The position numbers and the translations under genes are program-made. DNA of 64,000 nucleotides from an uncultured Lachnospiraceae bacterium (GTDB lineage: Bacteria > Bacillota > Clostridia > Lachnospirales > Lachnospiraceae), in assembly GCA_900551895.1 (NCBI GenBank), contig URXX01000007.1, positions 1 through 64,000 on the forward strand. The letters are read 5' to 3'. The notes under the pieces are model-generated. The model did not search any database, was not told the origin of the DNA, and saw only the letters and a program-made list of their open reading frames with translations. Shown here in pieces: positions 35,562 to 45,000 of the stretch. The stretch's first letter is position 1, and every line of letters starts with the position of its first letter.

Positions 35562-36521
35562 CTACACCAATTTATATCCCAACTTAATTTCCGTTGTCAT
35601 CATCTCTTCGGATTCTATCATCTCCAGCAACAACTGAGTTCCTTTAACTCCACTTGTCTTATATCCAAAATGAACAGTCCTGATTCCGCCTGTAACCGCT
35701 TTTAAAAACTGATTGTCCCCAAATCCCGTGACTTGAATCTGACGTTTTGGAGCAATTTCTTTAATCGCTTCTATTACACCTGCCGCAATCGTGTCAGTTG
35801 CACAAGATATGATATCGATATCATCTTCTTTCCCCAAAATATCACAGGCTTTTTCATATCCGGATTCCATAGTAAATTCTGCATAACGCACATATTGTTC
35901 TTCCAGTGTTTTCCCGACTTCACGCAGCCCCTCTCTGAAACCGTCTTCCCTTGCGGCACCTGCTGCTTTATCCTCTCTTGTCACTCCGATATAGGCAATG
36001 CGTCCCTCTGCCCCTTTTCCTAAAACTTCCGCCAGTTCTTTCGCCGCACCATAATCATCATGGTAAACACAACTGACTTCTTTTGCCTTTTGCCCGATTA
36101 TCACAACCGGAACTTTACATTTTTTCAGTTTTTCTCTATGTAACTTTGTCAGTACTGTTCCCACCAAAATAATTCCGTCTACCGGATAAGCCTCAAATAA
36201 ATCCATATATTCTAATTCTTTGACTGCTTCATTGTTCGTAATCGTCAGGAGCATTTGATAATCATTCGTTGAAAGCACCTGTCCGATTCCCTCCGTAATC
36301 CTGCTGATTGACTCTGAATTGATTTTAGGTACAATAACACCAATCAAACACGCCCGCTTTGTTCTAAGCGTCCTCGCCTGTGCAGACGGACGGTATCCGG
36401 TTTCTTCAATCACCGCTCGGATCCTCTCTTTCTTTTCCTCACTTACGTACCCGCCATTCATGTAACGCGACACCGCCGCACTGGATACCTGTGCAAGCTG
36501 CGCAATCTCCTTTATTGTCAT
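35562..36521 (-). CDS. scrR: LacI-family repressor of the sucrose locus
   Basis: Helix-turn-helix TIKEIAQLAQVSSAAVSRYMNGG at the N-terminus, hinge region, then a ligand-binding domain (ACLIGVIVPKINSES ... VDGIILVG ... FGDNQFLKAVTGGI). Divided between the fructokinase gene and the catabolic operon, it most likely represses both. Three operator-like palindromes flank these genes. ATG at 36521 gives the usual MTIKEIA start with AGGAAGAG upstream; the longer frame adds MKRKRML. The effector is probably a sucrose-derived fructose phosphate, by analogy with known ScrR proteins. Confidence 0.88.
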   Translation of the reverse strand: MTIKEIAQLAQVSSAAVSRYMNGGYVSEEKKERIRAVIEETGYRPSAQARTLRTKRACLIGVIVPKINSESISRITEGIGQVLSTNDYQMLLTITNNEAVKELEYMDLFEAYPVDGIILVGTVLTKLHREKLKKCKVPVVIIGQKAKEVSCVYHDDYGAAKELAEVLGKGAEGRIAYIGVTREDKAAGAAREDGFREGLREVGKTLEEQYVRYAEFTMESGYEKACDILGKEDDIDIISCATDTIAAGVIEAIKEIAPKRQIQVTGFGDNQFLKAVTGGIRTVHFGYKTSGVKGTQLLLEMIESEEMMTTEIKLGYKLV

Positions 36522-36589
36522 AAGCATTCTCTTCCTTTTCATTTATCTTCTTCAACGTTTCATCTCCATACAGCATTCGCAGACTCCGA

Positions 36590-37552
36590 TTACATACTAC
36601 AAGTTTTTAATAAGTCCAAAACTTCTTCTTTCTCCGGCATCACACGCAACGCCCCCTTTTTCGTTGTAATTATAGACGCTGCCGCATTTGCAAATTTCAA
36701 CATTTCTTCTAATTCTTCTTTTGTATATGGTTTCCAGCCGTGTTCTAATACATAGTTTAAAACACATGCGCCAAAAGTATCCCCCGCACCTGTTGTTTCA
36801 ATCGTGTTCTCCTGCAAAATTGCCGGTACGTCTGCCACTATATCTCCAAAAACCGCTCTGCTTCCCGCCTTTCCCATAGAAAGCAAAATCAAATCTATTC
36901 CGTAACACTCCTGAAGATAGCGAATACCTTGCGAAAAATCTTCATATCCTGTAAACCAACTAATCTCATTATCCGAAATTTTCAAAATATTACACTGTCG
37001 CATTCCGTAATCAATCTGTGCTTTTGCCTCATCCAATGATTTCCAAAGCGGTTCTCTTAAATTCGGATCAAATGATATAACCGCCCCATTCTTTTTGGCA
37101 AGTTCTATCGCCTTCTTTGTCGCCTTTCTTCCCTCCTCATTTGTCATGGAAAGAGAGCCAAAATGAAAAATTCTGCATTCCTCCAATAATGCTTCTTCAA
37201 TATCCTCCTCTGAAAGCATCATATCCGCTCCCGGATTTCTGTAAAACGAAAAATCTCGATCCCCGTCCTCTTTCGTATGAACAAACGCCAGTGTAGTTTT
37301 TACTTCCGAATCAAATTTCAGTCCCGCTGTTTCAATTCCAACCCCTTTTATTGCCTCCTCTAACTGATGTCCAAACATATCTTCCCCCACTTTTCCGATA
37401 AAAGCAGTTTTTTTTCCAAGTTTTGAAAGCATCGAAAGAAGATTACACGGTGCGCCGCCCGGATTTGCTTCAAATATCGGATTTCCTTGGTTGCTTATTC
37501 CATTCTCCGTAAAATCAATTAAAAGTTCCCCAAGTGCAATCACATCATACAT
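36590..37552 (-). CDS. scrK: Fructokinase (PfkB family)
   Basis: Phosphorylates the fructose released from sucrose 6-phosphate. The sugar-binding NPGGAPCNLLSMLSKLG and the C-terminal ETTGAGDTFGAC with the catalytic Asp mark a PfkB carbohydrate kinase; SFDPNLREPLW is typical of fructokinases. ATG at 37552 (MYDVIALGELL) is chosen, nine bases after GGAGG; the upstream ATG at 37561 abuts the ribosome site. It is the first gene of the scrK-scrR transcript. Confidence 0.92.
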   Translation of the reverse strand: MYDVIALGELLIDFTENGISNQGNPIFEANPGGAPCNLLSMLSKLGKKTAFIGKVGEDMFGHQLEEAIKGVGIETAGLKFDSEVKTTLAFVHTKEDGDRDFSFYRNPGADMMLSEEDIEEALLEECRIFHFGSLSMTNEEGRKATKKAIELAKKNGAVISFDPNLREPLWKSLDEAKAQIDYGMRQCNILKISDNEISWFTGYEDFSQGIRYLQECYGIDLILLSMGKAGSRAVFGDIVADVPAILQENTIETTGAGDTFGACVLNYVLEHGWKPYTKEELEEMLKFANAAASIITTKKGALRVMPEKEEVLDLLKTCSM

Positions 37553-37571
37553 TCTATTCATCCTCCATATA

Positions 37572-37628
37572 TAAAATCGTTTCCACTTATTATGCTTAAA
37601 TTATATTTTCGCTTAACTTAAATGTAAA
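37572..37628 (-). promoter_or_regulatory. Promoter and operator of scrK
   Basis: Minus strand: TTTACA (37623-37628), 17 bases, TATAAT (37600-37605). Between the -10 box and the start codon lies TGGAAACGATTTTA (37572-37585), which differs from the 35448 operator at two positions and sits where a repressor would block early elongation. Confidence 0.75.
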
Positions 37629-37674
37629 TCGGCACACTTCACAAATTTGCGGGATATTTTCTGTATAAATTATA

Positions 37675-37688
37675 TGAAATCGTTTTCA
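37675..37688 (-). promoter_or_regulatory. Upstream operator copy, identical to 35448-35461
   Basis: TGAAATCGTTTTCA again, about 50 bases upstream of the scrK -35 box. With the site at 37572 it is spaced ~103 bases, compatible with repressor looping. A further inverted repeat ACAGGT/ACCTGT lies at 37702-37721. Confidence 0.65.
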
Positions 37689-37732
37689 CTCACTTTTAGC
37701 AACAGGTTCTGAAAGACCTGTAATCGTCATAC

Positions 37733-37762
37733 AAAAAAACGCAGCGGTCACCCACTGCGTTT
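37733..37762 (-). terminator. Terminator of the trigger-factor-like gene
   Basis: ACGCAG / CTGCGT hairpin followed by T7 on the minus strand, immediately after the stop. Confidence 0.8.
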
Positions 37763-37774
37763 CCCATTTTTCAA

Positions 37775-38902
37775 CTATTCTGCTGTTTTTTCTTCGTTTT
37801 CTTTTGTATCTTTGCTGTCTTCTTTGCTCTCATCTTTTTTGTCGTCTTTCTTTTCTTCTTTCTTTTCTACCTGTTTGCAGTTGTCAGCAACCCATTCCAT
37901 TACTTTATTCTGAAGAACAGCCTCTTTTACCATAGACTCACCGTTTAACTCTATGAGTGTATCTACGTCCGGATAACCGTTTTCTTTTGCAAATGCTTTC
38001 ATTTCTTTATCCATTTCTTTGTCGGACATTTCAAGTCCTTCTTCTTTTGCAATTAATTCGGCTGCCAAAGCAGGTTTTAAAGATTCTTTAGACATCTCTT
38101 TTACCTGTTTTTTGAAGTCATCTTCAGACTGTCCGCTCTGTTTTAAGAACTCATCATAAGAAACACCGTATGACTGTTCTACAAGTTTTTTGAACTGCTC
38201 TTCGATTGTTTTTTCTTTCTCTTTTAATCTCTTTTCAGGATATTTTGTAATCTCTGTATTGTCCAAAACTTCATTCCATGCCTTGTCACGAAGTTCCGCC
38301 TCTGCCTGTTTCTTATTTATCTCTTCGATTTCTTTTTTCACTTCTTTTTTGTATTCGTCTACTGTTTTTGATTTTTTAGAAACCGCCTTAACAAACTCTT
38401 CATTTAATTCTGTATATGCTTTTTCTTTAATTCCTGTAATTTTAATTGTAAAGATAACATCTGCACCTGAAAGTTCCGGTTGCTGAGTTCCGCCATACCC
38501 TTCAGGGAATTTAATCGGTAAATCAAATGTCTCGTTTAATTTATGGCCATAAATTCCTTCTTCAAATCCGTCTACATACTGCTCGCCGCTTCCTAAAGTT
38601 AATGTTCCCTGATCGAATACCTTCCCTGTAGATTTTAATTTTCCTGTATATTCAAACTGAGCAAGGTCTCCTTTTTTCAACGCTCTGTCTGTTACATCCT
38701 TTGTCTGCTCCAACATTTTCGAATCAATGTAATTTTTAATATCCTCATCTGTCACTTTCGCCGGAGTAACTTTCTCCGCTTCCACACCTTTATACTGTGA
38801 AATTTTTACATATTCATTTGAAATTTCTTTCTTGCTGCAACCTACTGCCGAAACTGCAAGACACAGTGTGAGCATTGTCGCAATTACTCTTTGTTTTTTC
38901 AT
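37775..38902 (-). CDS. Trigger-factor-like lipoprotein (FKBP foldase)
   Basis: 375 residues with a lipoprotein signal peptide (lipobox SAVGC), so it is anchored outside the membrane. An FKBP-type prolyl isomerase domain (KGDLAQFEYTGKL, FDQGTLTLGSGEQYVDGFEEGI) is followed by the trigger factor C-terminal chaperone helices (NKKQAEAELRDKAWNEVL ...). The N-terminal ribosome-binding domain of cytosolic trigger factor is absent. A Lys/Glu/Asp-rich tail ends the protein. It probably assists folding of exported proteins. ATG at 38902 has GAGG seven bases upstream. Confidence 0.88.
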   Translation of the reverse strand: MKKQRVIATMLTLCLAVSAVGCSKKEISNEYVKISQYKGVEAEKVTPAKVTDEDIKNYIDSKMLEQTKDVTDRALKKGDLAQFEYTGKLKSTGKVFDQGTLTLGSGEQYVDGFEEGIYGHKLNETFDLPIKFPEGYGGTQQPELSGADVIFTIKITGIKEKAYTELNEEFVKAVSKKSKTVDEYKKEVKKEIEEINKKQAEAELRDKAWNEVLDNTEITKYPEKRLKEKEKTIEEQFKKLVEQSYGVSYDEFLKQSGQSEDDFKKQVKEMSKESLKPALAAELIAKEEGLEMSDKEMDKEMKAFAKENGYPDVDTLIELNGESMVKEAVLQNKVMEWVADNCKQVEKKEEKKDDKKDESKEDSKDTKENEEKTAE

Positions 38903-39055
38903 CGTCATACCTCTTCATCTCTATTTTTGTGGTTTGTGAAAGCCACACTTTTCCGTTATACCATAGATTTGCTTTCTTTTAAAGAGTTTTGCTACAACTT
39001 CATAATCTTTTTATTTTTGTGTCCTATTTTTTCGCCTGTTTTCACTAAAGATTAC

Positions 39056-39084
39056 TTGCACTTACAGAAAATCAATGTTACAAT
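39056..39084 (+). promoter_or_regulatory. Promoter of the single-pass membrane protein gene
   Basis: TTGCAC, 17-base spacer, TACAAT, 52 bases before the GTG start at 39137. Confidence 0.7.
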
Positions 39085-39136
39085 ATTACAAGTGTAAATA
39101 GGTAATTACATAGAAATTATTATCAGGAGGGCTATT

Positions 39137-39580
39137 GTGAGTTTAACAGTTAAAATACTTTTAGGTATTATCATTGTATTAGCAATCGTTTTGGTCGTGT
39201 TATACTTTCTTGGTAAAAAGGCAGAGAAGCGTCAGGCAGAACAGCAGGAGAAATTAGATGCCGCTGCACAGACAGTTTCCATGCTGGTTATTGACAAAAA
39301 GCGAATGAAATTAAAAGAAGCCGGTTTTCCGGCAGTTGTCATCGAGAACACGCCAAAATATCTTCGTCGCTCCAAAGTTCCGGTTGTCAAAGCGAAAATC
39401 GGACCGAGAATTATGACTTTAATGTGTGATGCAACTGTATTTCCGGTTTTACCGATTAAGAAAGAAGTAAAAGTTGTTGTAAGCGGTATCTACATCACTG
39501 AAGTAAAAGGGGCTAGAGGCGGTCTTGAAATACCGGTTAAGAAAAAAGGATTTTTCTCAAGATTTAGAAAAGAAAAATAG
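39137..39580 (+). CDS. Single-pass membrane protein of unknown function
   Basis: 147 residues: one N-terminal transmembrane helix at ~5-25, a short basic coiled segment, then a compact beta-rich domain (KVPVVKAKIGPRIMTLMCD, VKVVVSGIYITEVKG) and a basic tail. The GTG start is preceded by AGGAGG. It is monocistronic with its own promoter and terminator, which points to a conserved housekeeping or envelope gene, but I do not recognise the family. Confidence 0.75.
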   Translation: MSLTVKILLGIIIVLAIVLVVLYFLGKKAEKRQAEQQEKLDAAAQTVSMLVIDKKRMKLKEAGFPAVVIENTPKYLRRSKVPVVKAKIGPRIMTLMCDATVFPVLPIKKEVKVVVSGIYITEVKGARGGLEIPVKKKGFFSRFRKEK

Positions 39581-39606
39581 ATTGCGTTACGCAATCTATT
39601 TTTTAT
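39576..39606. terminator. Terminator shared by two convergent genes
   Basis: AATAGATTGCG-tta-CGCAATCTATT followed by T-rich sequence. It overlaps the end of the plus-strand gene and the stop of the YwiB-like gene. Confidence 0.85.
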
Positions 39607-40055
39607 ACCTGCATTCCCGCACTCTTCGGGGTAATGCTTATTTTAATTCTGCACTCGGCAACCGCCTCCTCATTTACTTCCAAATGATAGAGAATAGATG
39701 CCTTGATTTCTTCTTCTGTTTCTGAAATATGCAACTCTTTCGTATGAATTCCCATAACAAGTTGTCCAAAAGGCGTTCCGTAACCTGTCATATGTTTTTT
39801 CCCTTTTTCAAATACCATATGGGTGTTGGCAAGCCCTTTTTTCATGATTTCTATCATGTTGCCGCCTGAAATTTTTATTTTATTTTTCGTAACTCCCGGC
39901 ATACCTTCTGCAACTTCATCATAAAGGATGTAATGTTTTCCGTTTTTCTGGAAATAGTTAGCAGGAGTAATGACTGCAACTGGTTCATCTTCTTCCCCCT
40001 TTTCGATTATATCCGTATGTATACCGGTTATACTGATTAATACTTCTTTTGTCAT
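39603..40055 (-). CDS. DUF1934 (YwiB-like) protein
   Basis: 150 residues forming an expected beta-barrel of the calycin-like YwiB family: VLISITGIHTD, HYILYDEV, TKNKIKISGG, HMTGYGTPFG and LEVNEEAVAECRIKISIT are the usual blocks. Biochemical role unknown. It starts eight bases after the end of murI and is probably cotranscribed with it. Confidence 0.85.
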   Translation of the reverse strand: MTKEVLISITGIHTDIIEKGEEDEPVAVITPANYFQKNGKHYILYDEVAEGMPGVTKNKIKISGGNMIEIMKKGLANTHMVFEKGKKHMTGYGTPFGQLVMGIHTKELHISETEEEIKASILYHLEVNEEAVAECRIKISITPKSAGMQV

Positions 40056-40063
40056 ATTCTCTC

Positions 40064-40894
40064 CTAAAATTCTTCTATATTAATATGTTCAATCCAATCC
40101 ACACTGTACGGCAAAACCGCATTGGCAAACGCTTTAAAACGTACCGGAGCATCACTGGAATAAAATTCATAAGCAGGAACTTTTCCCGTCTCCTGCAATA
40201 TATTTTCCAAATTGTTTTCTTTCAATAATTGCTTTAACTCCAAAGCCGTTTCATAAGCAGGATTCACAAGACGGATTTTCTCACCCATGTATGACTTAAT
40301 CGGATTATATAAAAGCGGATAATGTGTACAGCCTAAAATCAATGTGTCAATTCCCGACTGTTTCATCTCATGTAAATAATAATCTATCGCCTCACGCGCA
40401 ATACGGTTATCTACAAATCCCTCTTCCACAAGCGGAACAAACAGAGGACAGGCCTTTGCAAGCACTTGAATATTCGGCTGATACTGTTGGATAAACTTTG
40501 TATATACACCGCTTTTGACCGTTGCCTCCGTGCCGATAATACCTACTCTGTTATTGTCCGTAACTTCCGCCGCAACTTTTGAGCCGGGTTTTACTACTCC
40601 AATAACAGGAACGTCCGTTTCCTCTCTCAGTATATCCAAAGCAAGAGCGCTCACCGTGTTACAGGCAATGACAATCGCTTTTACTTTCTTTGTCTTTAGA
40701 AAACGCACAATCTGTTTTGAAAAACGAATAATCGTATCCACCGATTTACTTCCGTAAGGAACGCGCGCCGTATCTCCAAAATATACTAAATTCTCATTCG
40801 GAAGATTTTGCATAATTTCCCTCACTACCGTAAGTCCGCCTACTCCCGAATCAAACACACCAATCGGTGCGTCTTTTCTGCAATCTATACTCAA
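40064..40894 (-). CDS. murI: Glutamate racemase
   Basis: Makes D-glutamate for peptidoglycan. Both catalytic cysteines are present, in IVIACNTVSALA and ILGCTHYPLL, with the N-terminal GVFDSGVGGLTV and the YFGDTARVPYG block. 276 residues, cytosolic. Transcribed with the downstream YwiB-like gene. Confidence 0.96.
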   Translation of the reverse strand: MSIDCRKDAPIGVFDSGVGGLTVVREIMQNLPNENLVYFGDTARVPYGSKSVDTIIRFSKQIVRFLKTKKVKAIVIACNTVSALALDILREETDVPVIGVVKPGSKVAAEVTDNNRVGIIGTEATVKSGVYTKFIQQYQPNIQVLAKACPLFVPLVEEGFVDNRIAREAIDYYLHEMKQSGIDTLILGCTHYPLLYNPIKSYMGEKIRLVNPAYETALELKQLLKENNLENILQETGKVPAYEFYSSDAPVRFKAFANAVLPYSVDWIEHINIEEF

Positions 40895-40969
40895 ATTTAT
40901 AAACCCCTTTCAGAAATTTCGTCATTATCCTTTATTGTACTCATTCTTCCCTTATATTGCAAGGGAGAA

Positions 40970-41005
40970 AAAAAGACTGCACTTTCTTCAAGTGCAATCT
41001 TTTTC
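40970..41005 (-). terminator. Terminator of pfkA
   Basis: AGATTGCACTT / AAGTGCAGTCT stem with a T7 run on the minus strand. Confidence 0.88.
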
Positions 41006-41015
41006 TGCATGTTCC

Positions 41016-41990
41016 TTAAATAGATAAATCTTTTGCGATTTTGTACTGATATTCCGGAATTTCTTTCTTCATATTTAACGCTTCGTCAATATCAAAGTCG
41101 ATATATTCTCCGTGACTGAATCCTACAACACGGTTTGTCTTTCCTTCACATAAAAGGTCAACTGCTTTTGCACCCATAATAGAAGCAAATACTCTGTCTT
41201 TACAAGTAGGGCTTCCTCCTCGCTGCATATGTCCGAGAATTGTCGCTCTTGTTTCCATTCCTGTCGCTTCCTCAATTCTCTTAGCCATATTAATAGAATC
41301 ACCAATACCTTCTGCATTGATAATGATATAGTGCTTTTTACCGCGTTTTCTGTTCTCTACGATGTTAGCGATGATTTTCTGCTCATCATAGTCGTGTTCT
41401 TCCGGAAGAAGAATCTGTTCTGCACCGTTGGCAATACCACACCATAAAGCGAGATAACCTGCATCTCTTCCCATTACCTCGATAACGCTGCATCTTTCAT
41501 GTGATGTTGATGTATCACGTACTTTGTCGATTGCTTCCATCGCTGTGTTTACGGCAGTGTCAAATCCGATTGTATATTCTGTACAGTCAATATCAAGGTC
41601 AATTGTTCCCGGAATACCGATTGTATTGATTCCTAAATTGGAAAGTTTCTGCGCACCTGCGAAAGAACCGTCTCCTCCGATAACAACAAGTCCGTCAATT
41701 CCGTATTTTTTAAGAATGCCTGCCGCTCTTCTCTGTCCTTCTTCTGTACGCATTTCTTTACAGCGTGCTGTCTGCAGAATTGTTCCGCCTCTCTGAATAA
41801 TATCAGATACGTCACGGGCTGTCATGTTGATGATTTCTTCATTCAAAAGTCCGTGATAACCACGTCTGATTCCCTGTACGTTCAGTCCTCTTCCCAATGC
41901 TGTTCTTACAACCGCACGGATTGCCGCATTCATTCCCGGTGCATCTCCACCACTTGTTAAAACGCCGATTGTTTTAATGTGATTTGCCAT
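41016..41990 (-). CDS. pfkA: ATP-dependent 6-phosphofructokinase
   Basis: Phosphorylates fructose 6-phosphate, the committed step of glycolysis. The ATP site is VLTSGGDAPGMNAAIR, the catalytic loop GIPGTIDLDIDCTEYTIGFDTA and the substrate region EVMGRDAGYLA. The start MANHIKTIG at 41990 is chosen because GGAGG lies six to seven bases upstream, giving 324 residues as is usual. It is next to dnaE as in many Clostridia. Confidence 0.96.
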   Translation of the reverse strand: MANHIKTIGVLTSGGDAPGMNAAIRAVVRTALGRGLNVQGIRRGYHGLLNEEIINMTARDVSDIIQRGGTILQTARCKEMRTEEGQRRAAGILKKYGIDGLVVIGGDGSFAGAQKLSNLGINTIGIPGTIDLDIDCTEYTIGFDTAVNTAMEAIDKVRDTSTSHERCSVIEVMGRDAGYLALWCGIANGAEQILLPEEHDYDEQKIIANIVENRKRGKKHYIIINAEGIGDSINMAKRIEEATGMETRATILGHMQRGGSPTCKDRVFASIMGAKAVDLLCEGKTNRVVGFSHGEYIDFDIDEALNMKKEIPEYQYKIAKDLSI

Positions 41991-42067
41991 GTTCGATTCC
42001 TCCATCTATCTGTTTTTTATTTTTATTCATCAAATCCGATGTTCCTATCCTTTTTATTCTACAATAC

Positions 42068-45000
42068 CTATATTGTTTTTTCAATGGCTTTTTCTACCAC
42101 TTTTACCCTTTTTTCACCAAAATAGTTGGTCAGTCTACTTAAAAGTACCGAATCTATCCCGACATTTCTGTTCATCGGAAGCCTTTTGATTGCTTTTTCC
42201 GCCTGACAATAAATGACAACAGTATCATTCCCCTCCGAGCCGTTTATCATACGGTACAACTGCTCTTCTTCCTGTATAAAATTCTGCTTGTCCGGAAATT
42301 GAATCCATAATTCTTTTTTCATCTCCTGAAAAGGGACGATAGATTCGCAAATTAATTTACTTGCCCGCTCGTCTTCCTCCGAAACTCTTCCTTTCACAAA
42401 AACTTTGCTGTCTTCCTCTAAATACAGTTTGTTTTTCTCATAATCTTTCGGGAAAATAACAACTTCCACCGTTCCAAGCAAATCCTCTATCGTAAGAAAA
42501 GCCATAACCTTATTTGTCTTTGTATATTTAATCGTCTTATTGACAATCAGACCGCCGATAATCTCTTTTGCGCCGTCCCGCACTTTAGAGCGTCCGCTTT
42601 CTTCACTCGGTTGGAAATCCATTGTTGTGGCTGAAATATTCTTCTTCCACAATGTTTCATATTCTTCCATTGGATGCCCCGTGACATACACGCCAAGCAC
42701 TTCTTTTTCAAAAGCCAGCATCGTTTCTTTTTCGTACTCTTTTACATCAGGGAGAGGAATATCAAATTCCTTTTTCTGTTCCTCGTCAACTAAATCAAAA
42801 AGCGACATCTGTCCGCTCATGGAATATTTTCTGTCCTTATTGACCTGATCCAAAATCTGAATATAAATCATCATCAACTGTTTTCTTGTCCCCGGAAGAC
42901 TGTCAAACGCCCCCGCTTTAATAAAGTTCTCTATTGTACGCTTATTCACTTCTTTTCCCGAAAGACGCTCGATAAAATCTTTCAGATTTTTATATTTTCC
43001 GCCGATTTCACGCTCATGAATAATTGCGTCAATAACAGGGCGTCCTATACTTTTAATGGCGGTCAGACCATAGCGGATATTTCCATTGTCAACGGAGAAA
43101 TTTCCCTCTCCCTCATTAATATCCGGCGGGAGAATATGAATTCCCATTTGCCTGCTGGCATAAATATATTCCGAAACTTTTCCCGGATTGTCGATAACCG
43201 AAGTCATCAACGCCGCCATAAATTCTACCGGATAATAATATTTTAAATATGCTGTTTGGTACGCCACAACTGCGTAGGCAGCCGCATGGGATTTATTGAA
43301 CGCATATTTTGCAAAATCTATCATTTCATCATAAATCTTATTTGCGATTTCTTCTGAAATACCGTTTGCCACACAGCCCGGAACTCCCTCTTCTTTATTT
43401 CCGTAAACGAAATTTTGCCGTTCTTTTGCCATGACGTCCGCCTTTTTCTTTGACATGGCACGGCGGAGCAAATCGCTTCGTCCCAATGTATATCCCGCAA
43501 GGTCACGAACAATCTGCATAACCTGTTCCTGATAAACGATACAGCCGTAAGTCGATTTCAAAATCGGCTCTAACTGCGGGCAGTCATACGTAATAGCGTC
43601 TTTATCATTTTTCCCCTTAATATATTGTGGAATAAAATCCATAGGACCGGGACGATACAGGGAAATACCGGCGATTATATCTTCCAAATTTTGCGGTTTC
43701 AACTCTTTCATAAAGTTTTTCATTCCCGCACTTTCCAACTGGAACACGCCGTCTGTTTTTCCCGTACCGATAGAGTCCAACACCGCTTTATCATTATAAT
43801 CGATTTTATGCATATCGATTTTATGCCCGCTGCTTTTTTCTGCAAGTTTGACTGCATTTTGAATAACGGTAAGGGTACGCAGTCCGAGAAAATCCATTTT
43901 CAACAGTCCCAACTCTTCCAAAGTTGTCATTGTAAACTGGGTTGTCACCGCACCGTCCGCGCCGAGCGACAGCGGTACATATTCATCTACCGGTTTCTGA
44001 CTGATTACGACACCCGCCGCGTGCATGGACGTATGTCGCGGAAGTCCTTCAAGACGGAGCGACATATCGATTAATTCTTTTACTTCCGCATCTTCCTCAT
44101 AGATTTTCTTCAATTCCGGATTGACCGATAGGGCTTTTGTCAGTGTCATATTTAATTCTGTCGGTATCATTTTTGCGATACTGTCCACGAAAGCATACGG
44201 TAAATCCATAACACGGCCGACATCTCGGATAACCCCTCTCGCTGCCATTGTACCGAACGTAACAATCTGTACAACCCTGTCTGCACCGTATTTTCTTACA
44301 ACATAATCGATAACCTCCTGTCTTCTCTCGAAACAGAAGTCAATATCAATATCCGGCATGGAAACACGCTCAGGATTGAGAAAGCGTTCAAACAGCAACT
44401 GATAGCGAATCGGATCAATATCCGTAATACCGAGACAGTATGATACAATACTTCCCGCAGCCGATCCTCGTCCCGGACCGACCATAATATCGTTATCTCT
44501 CGCATACTTAATAAAATCCCACACAATAAGGAAATAGTCCACGTATCCCATTTTCTGAATAACGCTCAACTCATAAGTCAGCCGCTCTTTCAGTTCCTCC
44601 GTCACCGGCTCATAGCGTGATGCCAATCCTTCAAAACATAATTTATTTAAGTATTCCCACGAAGTAAACCCTTGCGGAACATCGTATCTCGGAAGTTTCG
44701 TCACTCCAAACTCAATCTCCACATGACATCTGTCCGCAATTTTCTGCGTATTTTCCAACGCCTGCAAAGCATACGGAAACAGTTCCGCCATTTCTTCCGG
44801 AGATTTCACATAATACTGTCCGCCCTCGTAACGCATGCGGTTTTCGTCCTGCAATTTTTTCCCTGTCTGAATACAGAGAAGAATATCATGTGGTTTTTCG
44901 TCCGCCGCATAAGTGTAATGCACATCGTTTGTGGCAACCAGTTCGATTCCCGTATCTTGGGACAGCCTCAGCATCCTTTGATTTACTGTCGCCTGCTCCG

